DNA from: Echinarachnius parma
Lineage: Eukaryota > Echinodermata > Echinoidea > Clypeasteroida > Echinarachniidae
Length of the DNA: 64,000 bases
Assembly (NCBI GenBank): GCA_037951105.1
Contig: JBAMJV010008442.1
Location: 31,904-95,903 of the forward strand
Direction of reading: 5' to 3'
In this document: piece by piece, positions 48,201 through 49,410 of the stretch
How the letters are laid out: the number at the start of each line of letters is the position of its first letter
How positions within the stretch are numbered: position 1 is the stretch's first letter
The notes under the pieces: model-generated
Databases searched by the model: none
What the model was told of the DNA's origin: nothing
The model's input: the letters and a program-made list of their open reading frames with translations, nothing else
Program-made: the position numbers and the translations under genes

Positions 48201-49381
48201 CAATAATCAATAACTTAATTTTGCCTGTCTGTATGTATGTATGTAGTGTGACTTTGTAGTTTGTACATGTGTTAGTTGTTTTATTGTCAACAAAATTGTT
48301 ATTCTTGGTTTAGTTATGATATTATTTATGGTGTTGTAGAAAAAGGGGACCGGCCTAGACAGGCCAATGGCCTTTTCTGGTCCCTCACATCCCTGGATTA
48401 CACATTATTTATATTTGTTGTTGTTTGCTGTTGTACAATATCTTTTGTCATTACATGTTGTAAAATAGTTTGTATATTTATATATTTGTATTTGATTGTA
48501 AAATGTTGATTTTATGGATGTGAAATAAACTGAACTGAACTGAACTGAATTAGGTTCAGGAAAATTCCTTCGCTGATTCACTGGAGTCACACCACAAGTG
48601 TTGGGTCTGAAAAGTATATTAGAACGCTATCAAATATCCATCAGATCTGTAAATTGCAGCAAGTGGGAGTATTGACGCTTCAATTCTGGTTTATTTTTGT
48701 AACATAAATATTTTGCTACTGTATGCTATTTCCTCAAAAGAGAAATTTATGTATAAATAGGGAAATATTTGTGAAATATTCATATTTATAATGCTGCTTA
48801 ATATGCTTAAATTATTAGCTTGCAATCATGTAATTTCCTTAAAAGAGAAATATATAAATAGTGAATACATAGGTACGTGTACAAGTATAGGCAACGATCA
48901 GAATTAACTTGTCATGGCTTTAATTCCTCCAAAAAATAGGCCCCAAATCTGACATAGGTGGCCCAAATCAAAGAAAACAGTTAAAAATACATTTCTTTCT
49001 GCATTTCAAAATGACTAGACTAGTCTAGTAAAAACATTTTGTTAATAATAGACCAAGTTAAAACCAGGCATAAAACAGTGAGTTCCTTGTTGCTGAGGAT
49101 ATTACAGTACTCAGGAACAGTTCACTCTCACTTTGTTTTCTTTAATATGGTCCCACAAATCTGGTCCAAACATGGATACTGGATTTGTAATTAACATGTA
49201 CAGTAATACTAGTCTAGATAAAACCTAATTGAAAAGTCCTAGTCTTGAATTGTGGAACTAACCTGGCACAGAGCAGCCAGCTCCTTATTGTTGAGGAGAT
49301 TCCTCAGGAATAGCTCGTTCTCATGTTGTCCTCCGATGGTCCCACATATCTGGTCCAAGCAGCCCAGCAATTGCTGCAGAG
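3109..49381 (-). CDS. PALS1: MAGUK p55-family scaffold, PALS1/MPP5 (Stardust)-like; 15 exons, N-terminus not in view
   Basis: Fifteen minus-strand exons join in frame into 615 residues plus a stop. In order they give two L27 domains (about residues 1-135), a PDZ (138-222; ligand-binding loop EPLGATI), a hinge, an SH3 (267-333; FDYNP, KGDILHI, DPHWWQA), a basic hook (GNKRKIKK, then LTYEEVSLY) and a guanylate-kinase domain (411-610; P-loop-like GPPGVGRNELKRRL, then PHTSRPKR and IEYGEYKGHLYGTS). The protein ends WVPSKWLR, the usual end of p55-type MAGUKs. Family members are non-enzymatic membrane scaffolds; PALS1 links Crumbs to PATJ in apical polarity complexes. The hook, guanylate kinase and C-terminus favour PALS1/Stardust; the second L27 (AVFDIHDQIA) and the PDZ (GGAADRSGLIHVGD) also recall MPP3/7. 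Human PALS1 has about 675 residues, so some 60 N-terminal residues are missing. The first exon starts mid-codon, so at least one exon lies upstream. Family assignment is firm; orthology is likely. Confidence 0.9.
3575..3722. repeat. Dispersed 'tggccactgtagacagg' repeat
   Basis: Phrases such as 'gtggtcactgtagacagctgg' and 'aagacaggtttaactgtag' recur at 29340-29470 and, in part, at 25790-25980 and 40845-40885. This is an interspersed repeat, not coding; it lies in the last intron. Confidence 0.6.
3821..3961 (-). CDS. PALS1: MAGUK exon: guanylate-kinase core strand
   Basis: The exon has 141 nt, phase 0 at both ends, acceptor 'attgcag|TCACTG' and donor 'ATC|gtgagt'. It encodes 47 residues starting SLRIMKQSELKPYVIYIKPP. 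The LKPYVI-IKPPS stretch is characteristic of p55-type guanylate-kinase domains. Confidence 0.9.
4156..4358 (-). CDS. PALS1: MAGUK exon: guanylate-kinase GMP-binding region
   Basis: The exon has 203 nt and completes a codon split after one base (CCT C|AT, giving P-H). It encodes HTSRPKRIMEEDGNEYYFVS, then RLIEYGEYKGHLYGTS, the region that binds GMP in true guanylate kinases. Donor is CAG|gtgag. It matches MAGUK members, which lack kinase activity. Confidence 0.92.
4867..4946. repeat. TTAA-bounded ~80-bp dispersed repeat, copy 1
   Basis: It begins 'ttaaccccttgcc' and ends 'agggaagaggttaa', giving a short inverted repeat flanked by TTAA, with a core 'ctatggggtc'. It lies in the intron beside the P-loop exon. 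Related copies are listed separately. Confidence 0.6.
4963..5043 (-). CDS. PALS1: MAGUK exon: guanylate-kinase P-loop
   Basis: The exon has 81 nt, acceptor 'tatgcag|GGCCCC' and donor 'CCTC|gtaagt'. It encodes GPPGVGRNELKRRLMACDPD then MFGSAIP. The glycine-rich loop keeps the family layout. Confidence 0.9.
5232..5311. repeat. TTAA-bounded ~80-bp dispersed repeat, copy 2
   Basis: It begins 'ttaacccattgctcacggg' and ends 'gtagacaggttaa', with the core 'agtctatggggg'. It is the same family as 4867-4946, only 290 bp away. Confidence 0.6.
5427..5513 (-). CDS. PALS1: MAGUK exon: hook end and start of guanylate kinase
   Basis: The exon has 87 nt, acceptor 'ttccag|ACTATGG' and donor 'ATTG|gtaaga'. 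It encodes DYGNEEVLTYEEVSLYKPTQ then RPIVLIG. The LTYEE..LY motif just before the first guanylate-kinase strand is typical of PALS1/Stardust. Confidence 0.9.
6008..6091 (-). CDS. PALS1: MAGUK exon: basic hook region
   Basis: The exon has 84 nt, acceptor 'ttttag|GTTTGC' and donor 'GAAG|gtac'. It encodes a polybasic stretch, LRVSGRSSFRGNKRKIKKVM then YQAKQNE. In p55-type MAGUKs this hook carries basic clusters that bind protein 4.1/FERM partners; binding is inferred. Confidence 0.85.
6260..6588. mobile_element. Foldback/MITE element with 27-bp perfect terminal inverted repeats
   Basis: The left end reads 'cctggggggcattgcataaa' and the right end is its exact reverse complement over 27 bp. The 329-bp body is filled with the word 'ttgcgtttgat' and its reverse complement, roughly ten copies in both orientations. 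It has no coding capacity and sits in a MAGUK intron. Confidence 0.75.
6817..6896 (-). CDS. PALS1: MAGUK exon: SH3-to-hook segment
   Basis: The exon has 80 nt, acceptor 'ttgcag|GAGATT' and donor 'AGTA|gtaagt'. It encodes RLANKRSIINGSLGYNPTLD then LSFKKS. It joins the SH3 exon (codon split AG|G) and the basic hook exon in frame. Sequence here is variable within the family, so support comes from frame and splice sites. Confidence 0.78.
7142..7338 (-). CDS. PALS1: MAGUK exon: SH3 domain
   Basis: The exon has 197 nt, acceptor 'cccgcag|GTCAAAG' and donor 'AGAG|gtatgt'. It encodes nearly the whole SH3: VKVRAHFDYNPYEDELNPCP, then [20 protein letters not shown] and RAGLIPG. The WW pair and the AGLIP end are family hallmarks. 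Two decayed partial copies of this exon follow at higher coordinates. Confidence 0.93.
7452..7516 (-). pseudogene. Decayed partial copy of the SH3 exon (copy 2)
   Basis: On the minus strand the acceptor 'tcctcag' is followed by about 64 nt matching the start of the SH3 exon (VKVRAH-YNPY), then a 4-nt insertion shifts the frame into a TGA stop. Homology stops near the PCP codons. The spacing from the true acceptor is 178 bp. Confidence 0.8.
7704..7738 (-). pseudogene. Decayed partial copy of the SH3 exon (copy 3)
   Basis: The acceptor 'ccgcag' is followed by about 35 nt encoding VNVRAHFEYNP, clearly derived from the SH3 exon start. The pyrimidine tract before it is a long C run (the G run at 7743-7770 on the plus strand). 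Homology is lost after 35 nt, so it cannot replace the SH3 exon. Confidence 0.75.
7743..7770. repeat. Poly-G tract
   Basis: A near-continuous G run of more than 25 bases with one T. It abuts the acceptor of the decayed SH3 exon copy 3 and could form G-quadruplex structure on the plus strand. Confidence 0.9.
8150..9076. repeat. Five-copy 180-bp tandem array with A-B-C-B-A variant order
   Basis: Units begin near 8163, 8342, 8521, 8701 and 8881; the last three are spaced exactly 180 bp. A shared core reads 'actcagtcatgatgtttgga'. Variant bases after 'ggaaa' show that units 1 and 5 share 'cggtaagtagacttgg', units 2 and 4 share 'tggtcaacagactaga', and unit 3 is intermediate. Non-coding, intronic. 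Confidence 0.9.
9077..10151. other. Intron between hinge and SH3 exons
   Basis: I see no gene. Two copies of an approximately 130-bp segment containing 'acaagtttctactgctcacataaa' occur near 9840 and 9970. The rest is AT-rich and featureless. Confidence 0.5.
10152..10268 (-). CDS. PALS1: MAGUK hinge exon between PDZ and SH3; possible cassette exon
   Basis: The exon has 117 nt (39 codons), phase 0 at both ends, acceptor 'catgacag|GGCGTA' and donor 'CAAG|gtttgt'. It encodes a Pro/Ala-rich linker, GVATSPPPLLGATSNPTAMG, then AAAAALVEDFHTAIRDPLK. The flanking exons are also phase 0, so skipping it would keep the frame and shorten the PDZ-SH3 linker. It has no family motif of its own, so support is splice sites, frame and position. 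Confidence 0.75.
11205..11310. repeat. Poly-C run, (AAAT)n and (CATA)n microsatellites
   Basis: About 18 C bases are followed by A-rich (aaat)n near 11250-11278 and a short 'catacatacatacatac' tract near 11295-11313. Low-complexity intronic DNA. Confidence 0.85.
11345..11600. repeat. Dispersed 'gggcaagt/cttgccc' repeat, copy 1
   Basis: It contains repeated 'ttgggcaagtaaaa', 'acttgcccactc' and 'gcgggcaagtgattgtgtc' words. Related sequence occurs at 44810-44960 and 45390-45670. The spaced inverted 'cttgcccg...cgggcaag' suggests an old foldback element. Confidence 0.55.
11657..11700. repeat. Poly-G/purine tract
   Basis: A run of about 19 G bases is followed by a G/A-rich tract. Low complexity, intronic. 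Confidence 0.9.
11853..11928. repeat. TTAA-type ~80-bp dispersed repeat, copy 3
   Basis: It begins 'ttaacctgttccctactgg' and ends 'gtcaatgggtta', with the core 'aatccccatagagtt'. Same family as 4867-4946, in opposite orientation. Confidence 0.6.
11950..12200. repeat. Two-copy decayed tandem repeat, spacing ~160 bp
   Basis: 'gatcaaattttagactttt' near 11980 is matched by 'gatcaagttttcaattttt' near 12140; each is followed by 'ctggttcat' or 'caggttcat' and later 'tgcctg'. Intronic. Confidence 0.5.
12560..13085. repeat. Three-copy tandem array, period ~175 bp, abutting the last PDZ exon
   Basis: 'ttcatgctatcactcatgaa', 'gcatgctatcagtcatgaaa' and 'gcgtgctatcggtcacaaat' mark units near 12697, 12868 and 13043, each with 'gtcattgtttcaca' upstream. 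The array ends about 35 bp from the MAGUK exon at 13120. Confidence 0.75.
13120..13194 (-). CDS. PALS1: MAGUK exon: PDZ C-terminal strand
   Basis: The exon has 75 nt, phase 0 at both ends, acceptor 'gacttcag|GCCTCA' and donor 'CCAG|gtagc'. It encodes ASLDGSITFKLIPADVDPKK then VNHSQ. The GSITFKLIP pattern is the last PDZ strand of p55-type MAGUKs. Confidence 0.88.
13350..13389 (-). pseudogene. Decayed copy of the PDZ-exon 5' boundary
   Basis: About 40 bp match the exon/intron boundary at 13172-13211 at roughly 33 of 40 positions ('gaggcgtgaagtcaagaaac' versus 'gaggcctgaagtcaagaaaa'). The spacing is 179 bp. The acceptor AG is lost, so it cannot splice as an exon. Confidence 0.65.
13757..13811. 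repeat. Dispersed repeat fragment shared with the gene's 3' UTR
   Basis: 'gaagactctgctaggattga' followed by 'cggccaaaaatttattctc' matches 2917-2970. It contains a 'ctgatga...gaaa' spacing reminiscent of a hammerhead core, but no good stem II is visible. Confidence 0.5.
13890..15300. other. Intronic DNA with a (CAA)n tract; no supported gene
   Basis: It is less AT-rich than its surroundings near 14400-15280. A (caa)7 microsatellite lies at 14880-14901 inside a 157-codon plus-strand frame that shows no domain or plausible splice context. Confidence 0.45.
15471..15727. mobile_element. MITE with imperfect terminal inverted repeats, copy 1
   Basis: The left end reads 'tgaccggctatagcaaaaac' and continues 'ctggcactt'; the right end reads 'agtgccgggttttgctatta' and then 'aaggcaggtcgca', giving inverted ends of about 30 bp with small gaps. 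A second copy starts at 63833 with nearly the same first 170 bp. Size is about 257 bp, non-coding. Confidence 0.7.
16130..16640. other. C-rich intronic patch with a 72-bp duplicated segment
   Basis: 'gacattaaccatcggtaacc' near 16269 and 'gacattaaccatcgtaacct' near 16342 mark a local duplication in a stretch richer in C than its flanks. No coding signal was seen. Confidence 0.4.
16930..18370. repeat. Decayed tandem array, period ~160-190 bp, about seven units
   Basis: Units carry 'tactgatttatatc'-like words near 17143, 17483, 17643, 17824, 18013 and 18198, followed by 'ggaagagaaatatgacagt' and 'gtcccataggaaag'. The last three units are closest to one another. Plus-strand frames of about 60 codons are by-products of the repeat. 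Confidence 0.8.
19000..19620. repeat. Four-copy tandem array, period ~165 bp
   Basis: 'gacccattcatgcttgacc' occurs at about 19226, 19390 and 19558, with a weaker version near 19079. Each is followed by 'ttctac..gacca' and 'ttttgcctaa'. Non-coding, intronic. Confidence 0.8.
19834..19913. repeat. TTAA-bounded ~80-bp dispersed repeat, copy 4
   Basis: It begins 'ttaacctgttcccctcgaga' and ends 'ggtcaaggggttaa', with the core 'tctccatagactttgtac'. A full-length member of the same short family, 80 bp. Confidence 0.65.
20000..22690. other. Large-intron DNA, no gene recognised
   Basis: 'tggataaattctct'-type units near 20190, 20810 and 20970 are weak local repeats. At 21040-21390 the DNA is markedly richer in G and C, but open frames there show no domain. 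Confidence 0.4.
22690..23105. repeat. Two-copy tandem repeat, spacing ~216 bp
   Basis: 'tatgcaaatgacatacattt' near 22696 and 'tatgcaaatgacacacattt' near 22912 start two similar units; both contain 'gaggttcttaagacccatta' and end 'aataag..cttctcag'. Confidence 0.75.
23105..24600. other. Intronic DNA, nothing recognised
   Basis: Both strands show only short AT-rich open frames. No splice-supported exon, RNA gene or complete repeat was found. Confidence 0.4.
24605..24690 (-). CDS. PALS1: MAGUK exon: PDZ middle
   Basis: The exon has 86 nt, acceptor 'ctcacag|GTCTCA' and donor 'CCTG|gtgagt'. With the split G it encodes GLIHVGDKVQEVNGIPVKGR then DPEEVTHFL. The HVGD...EVNG core is typical of PDZ domains of this family. 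Confidence 0.92.
25730..26010. repeat. Tandem units of the 'aaacctgtctataaagaccacc' repeat
   Basis: Three units of about 105 bp contain 'tagtacagtcaaaccagtcc', 'agtgtctataaagaccagcc' and 'aaacctgtctataaagacca', each followed by 'ctccactg.ttattccaata'. Related to the dispersed repeat at 3575 and 29340. Confidence 0.65.
26100..26430. repeat. Three-copy tandem repeat, period ~120 bp
   Basis: 'gaattgaaagaatatggaag' occurs near 26117 and 26236; a third, weaker unit near 26362 ends in a (gat)n tract. All contain 'gatgaacagca..taattaa'. Confidence 0.65.
26430..27140. other. Intronic DNA, nothing recognised
   Basis: No exon with family similarity or good splice sites was found, and no clear repeat structure. 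Confidence 0.4.
27140..28340. repeat. Decayed tandem array, period ~200-240 bp, about five units, with a foldback inside
   Basis: Units share 'ggacac.ttcttga', 'cctgcagtta', 'aatgacagttc', 'tatcacttgacag' and 'cactcaaattagc'. Anchor words 'ttcaaattagc' lie near 27291, 27661, 27900 and 28128. A 152-bp foldback element interrupts one unit. Confidence 0.7.
27475..27626. mobile_element. 152-bp foldback element flanked by CAGG target duplication
   Basis: The left end reads 'gccccgttggagaaagagtt' and the right end is its near reverse complement; both arms continue through 'caatcgattgtaa'. CAGG stands on both sides (27471-27474 and 27627-27630), inside a tandem unit that is continuous elsewhere. 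A diverged relative is at 53320-53488. Confidence 0.75.
28900..29560. repeat. Direct duplication (~75 bp, 580 bp apart) and dispersed 'tggccactgtag' repeat
   Basis: 'atctattgtaaaaacactgc' near 28898 recurs as 'atctattgtaaaaatgctgc' near 29480, each followed by an 'acaac.a..gggag...gcaggtt' stretch. Between them, 29340-29470 is a copy of the dispersed repeat also seen at 3575. Confidence 0.55.
29829..29923. repeat. TTAA-bounded ~95-bp dispersed repeat variant
   Basis: It begins 'ttaactccttgagtgcctga' and ends 'ggcaatcaaagagttaa', giving inverted ends with TTAA on both sides and a core 'gccatagagctg'. Probably a divergent member of the same short family. Confidence 0.5.
30150..30182. repeat. 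Poly-C tract
   Basis: More than 25 C bases, interrupted once by A. It is the complement of a G run and one of many such runs in this window. Confidence 0.9.
30710..30880. repeat. Two tandem ~85-bp palindromic units ('taacccattcaggac')
   Basis: Both units run from a 'ttcaggac'/'ttcaagac' start through 'aacatgcattctcc' and 'gacccaagcccaag' to a 'ggaagggttaa'/'gaatgggtttta' end. A weaker third copy is near 31045-31110. Confidence 0.55.
31240..31321 (-). CDS. PALS1: MAGUK exon: PDZ first half
   Basis: The exon has 82 nt, acceptor 'cttgcag|GGAGCT' and donor 'AGTG|gtaagt'. It encodes GATIKYDPKSGMIVIARVMH then GGAADRS. With the preceding exon it completes the EPLGATI carboxylate-binding loop. Confidence 0.92.
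31384..31459. repeat. TTAA-type ~80-bp dispersed repeat, copy 5
   Basis: It begins 'ttaaccccctacgggtacc', has the core 'atgtctatggggattt' and ends 'cgaagggaacaagtt'. The right TTAA has decayed. Confidence 0.5.
31460..33060. other. Intronic DNA, no gene recognised
   Basis: A stretch at 31745-32110 contains 'tcccgggactcgcg' and later 'gcgggacccgggtacccgtg', apparently an old dispersed repeat with inverted ends. Nothing else is identifiable. Confidence 0.4.
33060..33310. repeat. Two-copy tandem repeat, spacing ~136 bp
   Basis: 'ggaatcaggactgactgc' occurs near 33085 and 33221, each followed by '.accattttctc.ggaaa' and 'cttgtataaa.at' and then 'catcagag.tt'. Confidence 0.7.
33336..33642. mobile_element. 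MITE with 'gggtgtttcacaaagat' ends, copy A
   Basis: The left end reads 'gggggtatttcacaaagata' and the right end, reverse-complemented, 'agggtgtttcacaaagatta'; both arms continue 'ttaagttgaac'. The body differs from the element at 47638, which has almost the same ends. It directly follows the 33060-33310 repeat. Confidence 0.7.
33690..34810. other. Intronic DNA, no gene recognised
   Basis: Short repeated phrases around 'aatgtgtgcatttatg' near 34620 and 34755 indicate weak local duplication. There is no supported exon. Confidence 0.4.
34810..34896. repeat. TTAA-type dispersed repeat, copy 6
   Basis: It begins 'ttaacctgttcccgattaga' with the core 'atgtccatctaggg' and ends 'ggcaattcgttac'. It is about 87 bp, with a decayed right end. 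Confidence 0.5.
35590..35733 (+). repeat. Probable retroposon 3' end with (CAAAT)n tail
   Basis: A 'gtactgttatataccttgta' stretch is followed by 'tttccatgaatttggacaat' and then (caaat)4. A pentamer microsatellite at the end of a transcript-like 3' region is typical of LINE/SINE 3' ends. The 5' limit is a guess. Confidence 0.45.
36390..36540. repeat. Two-copy tandem repeat, ~85 bp
   Basis: 'gaatttccagatgataataa' and 'gaatttccagataataataa' start near 36403 and 36487; both continue 'tttataattt.tttgaa.ta'. Confidence 0.7.
36610..36705 (+). repeat. Probable retroposon 3' end ('gctatataaatct...attatta')
   Basis: The phrase 'atcaagagctatataaatct' followed by an attatt tail resembles the 3' ends of non-LTR elements or SINEs common in invertebrates. 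Assignment by resemblance only. Confidence 0.4.
37430..37680. repeat. Two-copy tandem repeat, ~115 bp
   Basis: 'tgcttaaattacagc' occurs near 37442 and 37557, followed in both by 'ctggtagaa.tttcat..tcatttgc.ttt' and 'tttgtggt.attttaat'. Confidence 0.7.
38114..38322. mobile_element. ~209-bp foldback element
   Basis: The left arm 'ttgactgaccactggaggct' and continuing 'tttccaacagt' is matched in reverse complement by the right arm; the arms meet around 'gttacgtaac', itself palindromic. Arm length is about 85 bp with scattered differences. No clear target duplication was found. It lies about 190 bp from the second-L27 exon. Confidence 0.7.
38511..38753 (-). CDS. PALS1: MAGUK exon: second L27 and PDZ start
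   Basis: The exon has 243 nt, phase 0 at both ends, acceptor 'atttcag|GTATGT' and donor 'CATTG|gtgagg'. It encodes VCEELQDFVNMPEVMELCCL then LLTRAHMRAVFDIHDQIANK, an L27 helix pair, an acidic linker (EFPEDDDD, SDDEE), and VKIVKLVKSVEPL, the first PDZ strand. It can be joined to the exon at 43524-43601 or to the alternative first exon at 39079-39144, because both end in phase 0. Confidence 0.92.
39079..39144 (-). CDS. PALS1: Candidate alternative first coding exon (short MAGUK isoform)
   Basis: An ATG in strong start context (A at -3, G at +4) with an in-frame TAA nine bases upstream opens 22 codons, beginning MGRLCTRNSSAG and ending ICAFME. A GAG|gtgtgt donor then allows an in-frame (phase 0) join to VCEELQDF of the second-L27 exon; an alternative donor 15 nt later (TTG|gtaaaa) is also in phase. 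The protein would lack the first L27. Upstream are a TATA box at -30 and a CCAAT box at about -82. No transcript evidence is available; this is inferred from signals. Confidence 0.55.
39233..39330 (-). promoter_or_regulatory. Candidate internal core promoter: CCAAT, TATA, initiator
   Basis: On the minus strand a CCAAT box (39320-39324), the TATA box TATATAAG (39261-39268, inside 'cctatataagg') and an initiator-like 'gcattctt' with A at 39238 lie at about -82, -30 and +1. The implied 5' UTR of about 94 nt leads to the ATG at 39144. A TGACGTG (CRE-like) word lies further upstream near 39572. Spacing is that of a TATA-class RNA polymerase II promoter. Confidence 0.55.
39810..41240. repeat. Decayed tandem array, about seven units, period ~115-175 bp
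   Basis: Units share 'caccta.gacacgcag' or 'gtcaacgtaatgacatgcag', then 'ttgattaccaagtgtcatca' and 'attaaattt'. Anchors lie near 39840, 39975, 40090, 40245, 40395, 40565 and 41190. Between the last two lies an unrelated stretch. Intronic. Confidence 0.75.
41980..42680. repeat. G-rich decayed tandem array ('ggggcatttagggggc')
   Basis: Five or so units contain 'gggctctttaatgat', 'ggggcatttagggggcta' and 'ttgccctgattcc', roughly 100-160 bp apart, with poly-G and poly-T runs near 42170, 42270 and 42540. Plus-strand frames of 60-90 codons here are repeat artefacts. Confidence 0.7.
42775..43110. repeat. Two-copy tandem repeat, spacing ~180 bp
   Basis: 'cttggtgtctacgagtctac' near 42781 and 'ttttggcgtctacaagtcta' near 42960 begin two units that also share 'aggtataaatcatggacaag' and 'gaactactgaatcatcc'. 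Confidence 0.8.
43524..43601 (-). CDS. PALS1: MAGUK exon: linker between L27 halves
   Basis: The exon has 78 nt, phase 0 at both ends, acceptor 'ctgcacag|GCTACA' and donor 'TGAG|gtgaat'. It encodes ATSVIEDFDDRKYPPADNNA then FQTLYE. Sequence conservation is low in this region of the family, so support is splice sites, frame and position. Confidence 0.8.
43700..44800. other. Intronic DNA, nothing recognised
   Basis: A short reverse (CAAAT)n tail, 'gatttgatttgatttc', lies near 43750 and may end an old retroposon on the minus strand. Otherwise no gene or ordered repeat was seen. Confidence 0.4.
44810..45670. repeat. Dispersed 'ggcccaaa/gggccagcaggccagt' repeats, copies 2 and 3
   Basis: At 44810-44960 and 45390-45670 occur 'ggtggcccaaa', 'actggcc', 'cttgcccgatcgggccacca' and 'gggccagcaggccagtg'. 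This is the same family as 11345-11600. The 151-codon plus-strand frame at 45501-45956 is mostly this repeat. Confidence 0.6.
46670..47105. repeat. Poly-G-rich repeat with 'acccagg' inverted ends
   Basis: G runs of 10-15 bases occur at 46676, 46988, 47052 and, as C, at 47080. 'gcatacccaggatttttt' at 46858 and 'ctgggtacgcctgtg' at 47089 face each other as imperfect inverted ends. Confidence 0.55.
47325..47637. repeat. Decayed tandem repeat ('gtcaaatgagtaccct')
   Basis: 'ggtcaaatgagtaccctaca' near 47382 and 'gtcaaatgagtaccctatgt' near 47506 mark two units. A 48-bp segment containing 'cttatgaatggtccgatcag' is repeated directly within the second. Both end 'tactgctaataaa'. Confidence 0.65.
47638..47969. 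mobile_element. Foldback MITE with ~135-bp arms and 'gtgtttcacaaagat' ends, copy B
   Basis: The left arm from 'ggtgtttcacaaagatcctt' through 'atgttgattcaaatcatata' is repeated in reverse complement on the right at about 90% identity or better. CAGG-like words flank it ('gagcagg' left, 'ccaggag' right). It shares its ends, but not its body, with 33336-33642. Confidence 0.85.
48240..48550 (+). repeat. Probable retroposon 3' end with (ACTGA)n tail
   Basis: The segment contains 'gaccggcctagacaggccaa', a T-rich stretch and 'gatgtgaaataaac' followed by four or five 'tgaac' repeats. A pentamer tail after 'aataaa' is typical of non-LTR or SINE 3' ends. Confidence 0.5.
49078..49168 (-). pseudogene. 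Decayed copy of the first-L27 exon (copy A)
   Basis: It aligns along about 90 bp with the true exon at 49263-49381: 'tccttgttgctgagg', 'ctcaggaacag', 'ggtcccacaaatctggtcc' versus 'tccttattgttgagg', 'ctcaggaatag', 'ggtcccacatatctggtcc'. In the matching frame it reads LDQICGTI and then meets stops. The spacing is about 190-198 bp. Confidence 0.75.
49263..49381 (-). CDS. PALS1: MAGUK exon: first L27 domain
   Basis: The exon has 119 nt, acceptor 'ttcttacag|CTCTGC' and donor 'CCAG|gttagt'. Starting with a split codon it encodes LQQLLGCLDQICGTIGGQHE then NELFLRNLLNNKELAALCQ, an L27 helix pair with the family-type 'NEL.FL..LL.NKEL' pattern. The two leading bases complete a codon from an upstream exon that I could not find in the window. 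Confidence 0.82.
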
Positions 49382-49410
49382 CTGTAAGAAGAGAATTTAA
49401 ACAACAAAAT

